Shown here in pieces: positions 30,013 to 41,016 of a stretch of DNA of 64,000 bases. A program made the position numbers and the translations under genes. The notes below the pieces were generated by a model that was not told where the DNA came from, searched no databases, and saw nothing but the letters and a program-made list of their open reading frames with translations. Where the stretch lies: NCBI RefSeq assembly GCF_018446385.1, contig NW_024589859.1:62001-126000 (forward strand), in the 5' to 3' direction. How positions within the stretch are numbered: position 1 is the stretch's first letter; every line of letters starts with the position of its first letter. The DNA comes from Zingiber officinale. Lineage: Eukaryota > Streptophyta > Magnoliopsida > Zingiberales > Zingiberaceae.

Positions 30013-31294
30013 CGCGAGTTGCTTCTAAGAGCCTTCTTGGATATGGGAGCAATCACCACCACCTAGGCAAAGCCTTTTAAGGAAAGCTAATATTTATTTC
30101 CTTAAATAACTCTAGGTTAACCAAAAAGAACAATCGAATCACAAATTCAAAAAAGAAGAAAACACAAACTCAAAAAAACTATTTCGAAAATTGTAGAATC
30201 ATATGCCTCTTGTGTTTGGTATTTCCATAAATAACTATACAAAGAAAACTAGTATGATGCGGAAAATAATTACTATTTATACCTTTCTTTGTAAGCAAAA
30301 TAACCTCTTGATCTTCTACCGTATTCCTCTTCTTATCCCGGACGTTGTGTGGGCAACGATCTACCGAGATGAGAACCACCCAAACCCTTCTTCTCCAAGC
30401 AAGTTTCAGCCACCACATAAGCTCCAAGAGATGTGAGGTTCGACCACCACCACCAAGCTCCAAGGGATGCTAGAAACGAAGCCTTCTTTCTCTCCTTCTC
30501 CTAGCTAGAACCGGCCACCATGGACTTCCCTTATGTTGATGCCGCCGGCCACAAAGAGGAAGAGAAAAGAAGGATAAGAGGAGACCCTAGGGCCGGCCAC
30601 ACCAAGGAAGAAAAGAGAGGAAGAAAATAATAGAGTCGTTAGCCATGAAGGCACCTCTACCCCCTCTTTTATATTCCTTGGTCTTGGCAAATAAGAAAAT
30701 TTTAATAAAAACTTCCTTAATTCCTTTTCCATGAAAAAGAAATTTTAATTGATTTAAAATCAATTCCTTTTTTCAATTTCAATGGCCGGCCACTTATTTC
30801 CCCAAAACAAGGAGAGTTTTAATTAAAACAAAAATTAAAACTTCCTAATTTGTTTCCAGAAATTTATAAAAAATTTCTCCAATAATTTTTCCCTTCATGG
30901 TGGATTATAAAAAGAAAATTTTATAAATTAAAATCTTTCTTTTAAACATGTGGATAATTTTCAAAAAGGAAAGTTATCTCTAAAAATTAAAATCTCTTTT
31001 CAATCTACAAATAAGGAAAGATATCAAATCTTTTCTTAATCTTTTGTAGAAACTAATAAAAGAGAATATTTAATTTTTAAAACTCTCTTTTAAATTATGA
31101 TCATGGTTAAAAAGGAAAGTTTTCTCAAAATTAAAATCTCCTTTCAAACTACAAATAAGGAAAGATTTCAAAATCTTTTCTTAATCTTTTGTAGAAAGTT
31201 ATAAAAAGAAAGATTAAAATTTTAAACTCTCTTTTAAAATCATGATATCCACATAAGAAATAATTTTAATAAAAATCCTTTTTAATATTCTAGT

Positions 31295-31401
31295 GGCCGG
31301 CCACCTAAGCTTGGGACCCAAGCTTTGGCCGGCCACCAACTTGGCTCATCCACTAAGTCTTGGCCGGCCCTAGCTTGGGTTCCAACCTAGCTTGGCCGGC
31401 C
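31295..31401. repeat. GGCCGGCC palindrome array in A2
   Basis: Four perfect octamers start at 31295, 31327, 31362 and 31394 (32, 35 and 32 bp apart), each near an aagctt or agcttgg word. Confidence 0.8.
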
Positions 31402-32353
31402 CCATTAGGATGGGTAAGAAGGTGGGTATGTGGTGGGTATAAATCTCTATATGCAAGAGGCTACGATAGGGACCGATAGGAGGAATTGGTTTTGGTCTCC
31501 CGATGAAATTAAGCTTCCCGTGTTCGCCCCGAACACACAACTTAACTTCATCAATAATAATTCATACCACTAAAGAATTATTATTGAACTACTGCACCAA
31601 TCCCAAATTATATTTTTGGGCTCCTTCTTATTATGAGTGTGTTAATCTCCCTGTGTTTAAGATGTCGAATGCCCACTAATTAAGTGAGTTACTGACAACT
31701 TATTTAATTAATATCTTAGTCTAAGAGTAGTACCACTCAACCTTATCGTCATGTCGGACTAAGTCCACCTGCAGTATTTAACATGACAATCTTTATGAGC
31801 TCCTCTTGGGGACATTATTATCCTAGATTACTAGGACACAGTTTCCTTCTATAATCAACAAGTCACACTATAAGTAACATTATTTCCCAACTTATCAGAC
31901 ATTTTAATTTATCGAACTAAATCTCACCCTTTGATAAGTCAAAGAAATAAATATTAAATATATGTGCTTATTATTATATTAGGATTAAGAGCACACACTT
32001 CCATAATAAATAAGGTCTAGTTATTTTATTAAATCAGTATAAAAAGAACTTACCTTAAATGGTCCTGCTCAATACATTTAAAGTGTACTAGTGTAATTTA
32101 TTAGTTAAGATAAACTAATGCCTAATTACACTACGACTATTCTAATGGTTTGTTCCTTTCCATCTTAGTCGTGAGCTACTGTTTATAATTTATATAGAAC
32201 CGATAACACAATTTTCTGTGTGTGACACCACACACTATGTTATCTACAATATAAATTAATTGAACGTCTACATAAATGTAGACACTTGACCAATGTGATT
32301 CTTATAAATGTTTATACAAAAGCTAGGCTTTTAGTATACACTCCAACAGGAAG

Positions 32354-33183
32354 GATACCTGATCGAGCCAGAATTCACATTTTATGAACTTGGCGTACAG
32401 CTGGTTCTACTGAAGGGTCTGCAGTACTATCTTCAGGTGCTCTGCATGTTCTTCCTGAGTTCTGGAATAGATAAGAATGTCGTCGATGAACACGATAACA
32501 AACTTATCTAAGTATTCTCTGAATACTCTATTCATGAGGTCCATGAAAGTAGCTGGAGCATTCGTCACGCCAAAGGGCATGACTACGAACTCATAATGTC
32601 CGTATCTGGTTCTGAAAGATGTTTTGGGCATGTCACCTTCTTTAACTTTCACCTGGTGATATCCCAATCTGAGGTCTATTTTAGAGAACACCGCTGCTCC
32701 TTTTAGCTGATCAAACAGGTCATCTATCTTGAGAAGAGGATACATGTTCTTAATCGTGACTTGGTTCAGTGCTCGGTAGTCTATACACAGGCGTATGCTC
32801 CCGTCCTTCTTCTTCATGAACAATACAGGAGCTCCCCATGGTGAGTGACTAGGGCGTACGAAACCCTTGTCGAGCAGCTCCTGTAGTTGCTCCTGAAGTT
32901 CCTTCAGTTCGGCTGGAGCCATGCGGTAGGGTGTTTTGGAGATGGGATTCGTACCGGGGATGAGTTCTATCTCAAATTCAATCTCCCTCTCTGGTGCTAG
33001 GCCCGGTAACTCCTCAGGGAAGACTGCTGGGTAATCACATACAACTCGGACCCCTTCTAGCTTTTGGTCCTTGTTCTGACTGGTACTGACTACATGTGCC
33101 AAGAATCCTGTACCTCCTGAATCCAGTAGTTTCTGTGCTTTCAGAGCTGAGAGAAACTTCTTGGCCTTTCTCCTTGGTTCTCT
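32354..33183 (-). pseudogene. Element D reverse transcriptase, N-terminal and palm
   Basis: From the CACTA boundary to the A2 boundary: [20 protein letters not shown] (linker), [51 protein letters not shown] (first Asp), [17 protein letters not shown] and [10 protein letters not shown] (the FIDD active site). No internal stop is seen in this part. The remaining thumb and RNase H are at 17708-18429 beyond A2. Confidence 0.88.
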
Positions 33184-33186
33184 GAT

Positions 33187-33400
33187 CACTACAAGAAAAA
33201 CTCTCATAGACATCGATGGAACAACAACGGTTTTAAGCAAAAATCGATGTCTTTGAGTATTTTACACCGATTTTTCCAAAAACCGGTGTCTATGAGCGCA
33301 GATTTTCGCTCATAGACATCGATTTTTTAGGCGATGTCTATAAGAGCCTTTTTTCGTTAATAGACACCGATTTTAACAGCGGTTTTTAAAACCCGGTGTC
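33187..33400 (+). repeat. 5' terminal and subterminal repeats of CACTA element
   Basis: Terminal CACTACAAG then repeated gacatcgat, accggtgtctatgag and acaccgattt words in direct and inverted orientation, matching the region at 38870-39192. Confidence 0.85.
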
Positions 33401-33586
33401 TATGATAAAATAAAATAATTTAATTTTTCCACCCATACTTAGCCAAAATTTACAACACTTCACTCTTCCCTCCAAACTAAACCTATATTGCGCCGTCCAC
33501 CCATACTTAGCCCTAAACCTATATCGTCGCGACGTACCACCACTTTCCTCCGGCGATCGAAAACCACCTTCCCTACTCGCGCCACA

Positions 33587-34933
33587 ATGCGGGGGGCCTC
33601 CACCGGAATCGTCTACGGCGGCCTCAAGTACCAGGTCGCAATGGCGGTAACCACTCCAACTCCTTTCTTCTTTGGAACTCTACTAATTCGTCTTCCTCTC
33701 CACTCCTTCCCCAGGCCCGATGCATCACCGACGTTAAGGCCGACGTTGACCACACCAGCTTCCTCGCCGGAACTCTCAGCCTCAAAGAGGAAAACGAGGT
33801 TCATCTCTCTCGTCGATCTCGATCTAATGATTTTGTGGGTGATTTCGGTGTTTTTGTTTATTAGGTGCATCTGATCCGACTTTCGCCGTCAGGATCGGAG
33901 CTCATATGCGATGGTCTCTTCTATCACCCAAACGAGATCTGGGATCTCAAGACTTGCCCATTCGATCCCAGGATTTTCTCTACAGTGTTCACTTCTAGTG
34001 AGTAAACGATGACTTGGAGCCGTAGTAACTTGGTCTTGAATTAATGGGTGGCAGTGTGTTCTTCAGAAATGTAGAATAGTAAGTAGGTGAGTGTTTCTGA
34101 ATGCGAATAAGCTAAGCTAGATGACCCTTATGTTTAGTCTCGATGTAGTTCTGTAATTGGTTTTTTTCTAGGAAAGAAAGGAAATTTGTTTAACCACATA
34201 AGCTGTTCGAAAATGGAATGATAAATGTATGGTTTATTCACTCATGAGATTTAGCCTTGCATCATATATCTAACTTTTGAATCCTTTTTAATTTTGTGAA
34301 TTATAGAAAAGGGACAGTATATACAGGTTTACATGAAAAAATCCTTTCAGGGGAAAATTTGTTCGTGGAGCTATAGTTTATTGTGGAAATATTTGTTATT
34401 TTGTTTATCTTGTTTAGCACTTCTCTCATTCTTGTTGTGTCTGAATGAGTTAAAACTCATACTCTGCCCTATGATATTTTTTGAGCACTTTTGTTTTCTA
34501 TTTGAATGAAGTACAGTTATGCTAATACTTTTAGGGTATTGATCTTTTTCTGTGAAATGATTCCAGCCCTATCTGTGTTAAAACTAATAAAGTTTGCATT
34601 GAACTAAAGGTGAAGCATATGGGGCTTCTGTTTGGAAGATTCCTGAGCTCTATGGACAGTCGAATGCCCCACAACTCGAACAATTGGTCTCCCTTGACAA
34701 GCATTCTTTTAAGATCAAGTGGTAATCTCATTTTGGCATGTTTGTGTTTTCCAGTTTTTGCTGATATTAAAAGAAAAGAAGATACTTGGGCTCCAAGCAC
34801 CTTTTAATGACTCCTTATTGGTATGCTTGTCAGCGTCCTTTGGTGGCCATCTGGGAAGCATGATAGACTAATCAGCATTGATGAAGGAAATCTTTTCCTT
34901 TGGAGTATAGATTCGTCCAATAAAGTAGCCAAG
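33587..34933 (+). pseudogene. Captured fragment of an EIPR1/TSSC1-like WD40 gene
   Basis: Five exons with introns retained can be read: 33587-33634 (starts MRGASTGIVYGGLKYQ), 33715-33798 (ARCITDVKADVDHTSFLAGT), 33865-33997 (HLIRLSPSGSELICDGLF, HPNEIWDLKTCPFDP), 34610-34721 (EAYGASVWKIPELYGQ) and 34834-34933 (VLWWPSGKHDRLISIDEGN). GT and AG splice sites flank most exons. The match is to the N-terminal part of the plant homologue of EARP/GARP-complex and dynein-interacting protein 1, a WD40 protein of endosome-Golgi traffic. The rest of the propeller is absent. Retained introns show capture at the DNA level. Confidence 0.82.
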
Positions 34934-35310
34934 GTAAGCTCCTTAAAGAACCTTCTATTATCTTTAGAAAGACTAATGGTTGTGCTATTAGGTTCCTTTG
35001 TGATATGAATGATAAACCTTGTAATGTGATAGTTGTCTATTGCTTTAGGTTTATATTAGTATATTTCAGCTGATTGTAAAATTTTGAATCTGTTATATAG
35101 AAAAAAATTATGAGAAGACAATTCTAAAGCTTTACAAATTTATTTGTCAACTCATAATGTTGATGCTTTAAGCAGATTTAGTTTTGGTTTGCAGAAGCAT
35201 CAGGTGCATGGTTTATAGTTTAAGGTATGAAGCATATACAACTTTCCAAGTTCTTGGCCATGGAAAATTAGATCTAGTCTCCCACCTAGGGAGAATGGAA
35301 ACTTTTCTAG

Positions 35311-35547
35311 GCCATCAACAAAATTAAAGATCATGCCGTAAGCATAGAGGGAAAAAGTCTTGAAGAGAAGAAATCCTTGTTGGCTAAATGTGCAGCTACT
35401 ACACTTTCTTCAAAGTTAATTGGTGGTGAGAAGGAGTTTTTTGCAAACATGGTTGTGGAGGCTATCCTTGCAATTGGCAATGATGATAGGCTTAATTTGA
35501 TTGGGATAATATGCGTTGCTGTGCACTTAATTAGCATGCGGGATGAG
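35311..35547 (+). pseudogene. Captured exon of a CCT-eta (TCP-1 subunit eta) chaperonin gene
   Basis: An open exon reads INKIKDHAVSIEGKSLEEKK, then AKCAATTLSSKLIGGEKEFF and AILAIGNDDRLNLIGI, the apical/intermediate part of cytosolic chaperonin subunit eta. It is preceded by an AG acceptor (35309-35310) and followed by GT (35548). After Ile the sequence departs from the chaperonin (CVAVHLISMRDE), which could be intron read as exon or a fusion to neighbouring element sequence. Only one exon is present. Confidence 0.8.
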
Positions 35548-35636
35548 GTAAATGTGATAAAGTGTTGTCTAAATTTTGTGTACATTTAAAGTATGTCACA
35601 TATCTAATATATATATGGTTGCATCTACATATGTAG

Positions 35637-38625
35637 AAGACCAGGAAGAAACAAGTTGACAACAGACAAGAGAAGTCTAAGTTACAATCGTCCAATGTGC
35701 CAAGACCCTTACACATCTTATATAGTTATTTTCAGCGTCTTGATGAAACAGAGAATGTGATTTTGGAATTAGTTCCTGATGTATTTGGCATGGAGCGCAC
35801 AGTCCATGTTAATTGCGATGACATATTTCCCTTTTGTGAATTGAAGCCAATCACAGACACTTGCATAGTTGTGTATATGTGGTAAGCTTTCAATTGAATT
35901 GGACTTTATTTATGTGTTTCATTAATTTAGATTTCATCATTTTTTTGGGATATTTTCCAATTATAGGCATCTATATAGAAAGATGCAGGAAAAGATGTTG
36001 CTGCAGGATTTCAGATTGGTGGATCCAGTGCCTGTGGAATATGTACCATCAAGAAATCAGAATAGAGATTTCATCCAAGAACATTTGAATAAAAGGGCTT
36101 GTTACTTAAGCAGTAGGCTAATTGGTACCTCATCTGGTCAATTGGTTGTTGTACCATGCAACGTTGGGTGAGTAAGAATAACATTATATATCACTCTCAC
36201 TTGCATATTTTGAGAACTTGCAAGATGCATATATATACTAATTATATTTCTTTGTGTAGTTTTCACTGGATTTTGACTATCATCAATGTTGAGAAGGAGA
36301 TTATTTTTTTGTTGGATCCTCTTAGTCACCGCATTCGTGATCAAGATTGGAAATATGTTGTCAACATGTAAGTTTTTTGGCTTTTTTTCTTACCTTTGTT
36401 GAAACATGTAAGTATTTTGATGTGGCAATACAATTCCCACGGGTTATATGCATGAAGGGCCTTGAAAATGTATAATGCGGAGGCTGGAAGGAAAGGGAAA
36501 AAACAACCAACATGGGTAGTTGTCAAGGTATGTCCTTTTGATTAGCAACTGTTTCACTATCCTTGAAGGAGTTATTCCAATATTTCTTTTCTAACATAGG
36601 CTCCTCAACAACCGGATGCGGAGCAATGCGGTTTTTATATCATGCGATATATGAAAGATATAATTGAAAATTTTGGAGTTGACTACAAGGATTCACTTCC
36701 AGCAATGGTAATAATACAATATTTTCCATTTTGCGTATAAGCCCTAAAGATAATTTGTTGCATTTTCCAACATTGTTTCAGTATCATAATTGATACAAAC
36801 TCATTGATTTTGATTGATTATGAACGTCTCTTAGCTTTTGAGATCTTGCTGCTGCTATGCTTTTCCCCTGGTGCTTGATGTGTTTCTATGTTACAATGAT
36901 TTTTTTATGAACAACCGGATGCTTTTCCCCTGGTGATTTTGATAATTTCTATGCTTTTCCCCTGGTGCTTGCTATGATTTTTTTGATACAAACCGGATGT
37001 TATGCTTTTGTTACAATGATTTTTTTTATACAAACCGGATGTTATGCTTTTGTTACAAACCAGATACTAGTTGGAGACTAAATGATTGGCTAAGAAGAAA
37101 GGAATTAGAGATTAGGAGCTGCATGAGTAGAGTGGCTGGATAAGCTATCGTAAATGGTAACCTTAGGATTAAAGTATTGATTACATTTTTTTTATTCATG
37201 GGTGCCTGTGGATATTTGAACCTGCTCAACTTCCTCTAAATATCTAACACATTGATACTCGAATTTAACCTAACCTATTAAGATAAATGGGTAATCAAAC
37301 CTAAAGAAGAAAATTGATATGAGTAATAAAGAAGAAATCTCAAATTGAGGCATGGTTGGACTGGTTTTATTGTTAAGCTCAAGGGCCCTAGCCTCAGATT
37401 GCAGCCAGGAGCATAATCACTCTTGCTGATAGGTGAATTACAAACACTTGACTTTGCAAGTAAACAAGTAGCTGACTTACCTGGGCCCTCTTTTAAATTT
37501 TTTTATTAGATTTGTAGTTTGTGTATGCTACTATATTTCAGATAGTTCCTTTTCCATTATTCCTTGTTGAACATTCTTTTGATATGTATGTTATATTTTA
37601 TTTATTTACATACAATTTTATTCATTATTTCTAAAAGCCAACCAATATACTCTTTTACATGAAACCCTTAAATTAGACCTCATTTTGAAAAGCTTTCTAT
37701 TAAGACCACAATAAACTTTCTTTCACATTAGGAAGCCCTGTCAAACTGGGCAATGAAGGGGTTGCTAGCTTATTTATATGTATTATAGATGCGATCATGA
37801 AGTTTCATCAGTTGAAAATTTGAAATTCTGGTCACCAAAATGGAATTAGATTTTCTGTACTTTATTTGTTTGATTTCCTGATCATCTGAATTCCACGGAC
37901 AGCTAAATCTGAAGAGGGAATTGGATTAAGGAGTTGAAAGTGAAAAGGATAGCGTGTTGTTTTTCCATTGCGGATTGACAGTAGGACCTAGAATCAAATA
38001 ACTTGGTACCTAACCGCCTTATATACCAAGTATAAATTTTATTCTTTATTACTCATATCAATTTTATTATTTAAGAAGGCAGCTGCCTTCTTGCCGCATT
38101 CCTTGCTGCTGTGGTTGGTAGCAGAAATCACAGAAAATAGGGGGCTTAGTGTAGGATATTCAGGATACCAAGATGGCATCAGAGGTAATATAATAAATAG
38201 TATATCTCTTCATCAGAGGTAGCTTTGTTCTTCTATGCTTCCTTCACTGGATTTGTTGTGTAGTCATATTTCTTTGTTCAACCATTATCATGCCTAGTAA
38301 GTTGTTGTATGATGCTGTCGGTTCTTATCAATCTGTACACTTGAATTAGAAGGAGCAAATTATCTATGTTATATTCTAAGCAGCATATACTAAGTGTCAT
38401 ATATGAAAGTTTTAGATTCTATGTTATATTCGTTATCTTCCACAGCAACCTTTAAAAACTCAGTATTCTATTTTATTTGATACATGTACATATTTGTTTT
38501 AGTTATTTGACGTATGGTTGATTTATGTGTTTTTACAGTTTACAAATCTCAAGTACTCCAGAGTTGAAATTGATGAAGTGCGGTTCGAGTAGGCTGAATG
38601 CATGCTAGATTACATTTGAAGTGCG
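35637..38625 (+). CDS. Ulp1-like cysteine protease (C48) gene carried by the CACTA
   Basis: Exons inferred from open frames and GT/AG sites: about 35637-35880, 35967-36169, 36259-36368, 36458-36528, 36600-36705 and 38540-38625. The protease domain has its catalytic His (HWILTIINVEK, just after the third splice), Asp (LLDPLSHRIRD) and the Gln/Cys region (APQQPDAEQCGFYIMRYMKD). A C-terminal segment VEIDEVRFEWAECMLD is typical of transposon Ulp1-like proteins. Such proteases are common passengers of plant CACTA and MULE elements and may act on SUMO or related modifiers. The triad looks intact. Exon borders are approximate and the last intron is 1.8 kb. It lies downstream of the EIPR1 and CCT fragments in the same orientation. 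Confidence 0.7.
36706..38537 (+). other. Long intron or noncoding interior of CACTA
   Basis: Noncoding, AT-rich. Between 36850 and 37070 a short unit (tatgcttttcccctggtg, ttacaatgattttttt, caaaccggatg) is repeated imperfectly. The rest shows no repeats or coding signal I can support. Confidence 0.5.
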
Positions 38626-38869
38626 GTTCTACCTTGATGTGTTAAAAGAATGTTCTACCTTGATTTTGATATCTATTAGCTAGCTTTTGATGTAAAAAGA
38701 ATGTTTGGGTATTTTATGGATACTGTTGTAAGAAGATTATTTATATAATTTGTGAATATTTGTGTATTTTATGGATATTGTTAAATGAAGAATATTTGTA
38801 TAATTTGTGTATTTTTTTTTATTATTGTCGATTTTTCATTATTTCGGAAATCAAATTTGTGCTGTTAAA

Positions 38870-39192
38870 AAATATACATATTACATCGGTTTTCCACCGC
38901 TGCAAAACCGGTGTTATTAACTAATATTACATCGGTCATTTACCGCTGCCAAAACTGGTGTTATTAACATACAATATTACATCGGGTTTACACCGTTGAT
39001 GAAACAGTGTTGTTAAGTGATACTACACCGGTTAATAACCGATTCGAAGATCGGTGTCGTTAAGTGATACTACATCGGTTTTAACCCGATGTCTAAAATG
39101 GCAGACTTTTAACATCGACTTCATAGACATCGGTCGAAAATGAAATAGACACCGGTGGAAAATCGATGTCTATGAGGATTTTTGTTGTAGTG
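38870..39192 (+). repeat. 3' subterminal and terminal repeats of CACTA element
   Basis: At least five acatcggttt..accg.tg units at intervals of 40-60 bp, then gacatcggtcg, accggtggaaaatcgatgtc and the terminal inverted repeat ending tgtagtg. Confidence 0.85.
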
Positions 39193-39195
39193 GAT

Positions 39196-39681
39196 GTACC
39201 CAAACTGCACTCCTACTTCGGGTTGGAATACAACTTTCTGTTTATGACACTCTGTGGAGGTACCGTACTTGATCAGAAAGTCCATTTCCAAGATGACATC
39301 GTAGTCAGCCATATCTAGCACTACCAAATCACCAAAAAGCTCTCTGTCTGCTATAATAACTGGCACTGCTCGGAGCCAGTGCGTGGATGCCATAATCTCT
39401 CCTGAAGGTAGTGTTGTAAAAAACTGACCACTGAGTACCTCTGGAGATATTGCCAACTTTTCGACGAATGTCCTGGATATATAAGAATGGGTTGCCCCAG
39501 TATCGAATAAGATAGTTGCACTTTGCTGTAAAATACTGATCTGACCTGTAATAACTGTCGAGGCATTCGCTACGTTCTCTCTGGTGAGTGAGTAGATCCT
39601 CACGTTCGTTGTGGCTGAGGGGGCTTCTAGTCTGCCTTGGCTGATGTGTGGACCATCTAAAGCTGCCTGCATCTGGTGCAA
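39196..39681 (-). pseudogene. Element D aspartic protease
   Basis: The frame shows the retropepsin site (ATILFDTGATHSYISRTFVE), then SGEIMASTHWLRAVP and DLVVLDMADYDVILEMDFL, a variant of the ILGMDWL motif. It runs into the CACTA at 39195. The region upstream joins gag with a stop at about 39682. It would mature the polyprotein. Confidence 0.85.
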
Positions 39682-40800
39682 CTAGGCTATTTTATCTTCG
39701 TACTGAATCAGCTGCGGTGGGGGAAAATTGGTCTTGTTCGGGCATTGCTTAGCCATATGCCCTTCCTGGCCACATTCGAAGCATCCTCGAGTGCCCTTGC
39801 GACAAGCTCCGGGATGGAATTTCCCACAAGTAGAACACTTGGGATAGCTAGGCTGTTTACTAGCTGGTCCTCCTTTTGGGTAACTCCCTGGTTTACATTT
39901 ATTACTGGAGTTCCCTTTCCAGTTAGAGCTATGGCCCTGGTGTTTCTGAGTACCTGAGCCTCCTTGGCCTTTGGACTCTGAGAAGGCTTGCTTTTGCTGT
40001 TTGATGCTGTTCTGGTAATGCTCGGTGATTAGAGCACTACTTACTTGTTCTTCAGTGGTTTGCGGCCTATGAACGCCGCTGGCCACGTTCATTGCTATTT
40101 CTGGCCTTAGCATTTTGAGCATTAACCGGACTCGTTCTCTTTCAGTGCCGACTAGTTTGGGGCATAGACGAGCCAGTCTGTTGAATTTCTTCACGGCCTC
40201 CTCAACTGAAAGGTTGCCCTAACGAAATTCGATGAACTCGTCATAGTGGCGGTTTGTGACCCGCATGTAAAAGAACTCCTCAAAGAATTCTCTCTCGAAG
40301 TCGGCCCATGTCATCTGGTTCACTGGACGCTTCACCTTAATCCTCTCCCACCACATACATGCGTCTCCTGCCAGGCAGAAGGAGGCGCATTTCACCTTTT
40401 CATACTCTGGCCAGTCCAGAAGCTCCATCGTACTCTCCAGTGTTTTGAACCAGACTTGGGCATCCTATGGTTCACTGGTGCTTGAGAAGTTCTCTGGTTT
40501 GATTTTCTGCCACTGGATCAGATAAGCTTCTCTCCTTACCCCTGCTGATGGGGCTACTGGTGCTGTAGGTTGGATTGGTGGAACCTCTATCACTACTGGG
40601 GTTGCTAAATTAGGTTCCGGAGTGGCAGTGGGAGGGTTCTGCTGATTAGCCCTTAGGGTGGCTATCTCTTATTGCTGTTCAGCTAGTTGCTTCTGTAACT
40701 GAGCCACTACTGCTGTAAGGTCTGGGGGAGGCACTGAGCTGTCTGCCTCATGCTGGGGCTCAGTAGCTGGTGCCCTTTTAGCTGGGCATCCTCGTACCAT
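39682..40800 (-). pseudogene. gag: Element D Gag
   Basis: Start Met at 40800 (MVRGCPAKRAPATEPQHEAD) after an LTR-proximal leader. The gypsy Gag domain is readable (MELLDWPEYEKVKCASFCLA, WWERIKVKRPVNQMTWADFE, FFYMRVTNRHYDEFIEFR, KKFNRLARLCPKLVGTERER). A Cys/His-containing CSTCGKFHPGACRKG and a CCHC knuckle (CFECGQEGHMAKQC) follow. In-frame stops occur near 40669, 40466, 40218 and 39682. Typical chromovirus Gag, now broken. Confidence 0.85.
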
Positions 40801-41001
40801 TTTCTGGAGAGATAGAGGACATACATAACTAATACAATCATGTTTATATAACTACTAATATCATGTTAGATGCTATCATATATGTACATGCTTTAGTTAT
40901 CTATAAACATAAAAGCAAGAAACATAAATAAAGTGAGAGATATCCTTACTTGGAAGCTGCAGGTTGTATGCTGATGTGTGTGTGGAGGAAGTATGGAACT
41001 T

Positions 41002-41013
41002 ACTCTGATACCA
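41002..41013 (-). other. Primer-binding site of element D (initiator tRNA-Met)
   Basis: Minus strand TGGTATCAGAGT, three bases from the 5' LTR at 41017, one mismatch to the initiator-Met complement. Confidence 0.85.
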
Positions 41014-41016
41014 CTC

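Larger units (their letters stand above)
18430..32348 (-). mobile_element. Solo LTR A2, split by element C
   Basis: A minus-strand A-family LTR whose ends (tgttggttag at 18430, ctccaaca at 32348) are reverse complements of A1's ends. A perfect GGAAG duplication (18425-18429, 32349-32353) interrupts D's reverse transcriptase frame. Without C the LTR is about 2.5 kb (18430-18627 plus about 30013-32348). About 100 bp of LTR at the right-hand junction with C is missing compared with A1 and A3. Four GGCCGGCC palindromes lie at 31295, 31327, 31362 and 31394. No internal coding region is present. Confidence 0.87.
33187..39192 (+). mobile_element. Element E: CACTA (En/Spm-like) DNA transposon carrying captured gene fragments
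   Basis: Termini CACTACAAGAAAAACT and (inverted) CACTACAACAAAAATC, and a 3-bp duplication GAT (33184-33186, 39193-39195), are diagnostic of CACTA elements. Subterminal regions (33210-33400, 38870-39170) are packed with copies of acatcggtttt/accgatgtc words in both orientations, the expected transposase-binding regions. No TNP2/TNP1-like transposase is seen, so it is non-autonomous. On the plus strand it carries EIPR1-like exons, a CCT-eta exon and a Ulp1-like protease gene. It is inserted after D's protease. Confidence 0.92.

Noticed and set aside
33587..34933. Intact host WD40 gene interrupted by transposons
   Set aside because: The exons are enclosed by CACTA termini and a 3-bp duplication inside element D, and cover only the N-terminal part of the protein, so they are a captured fragment.
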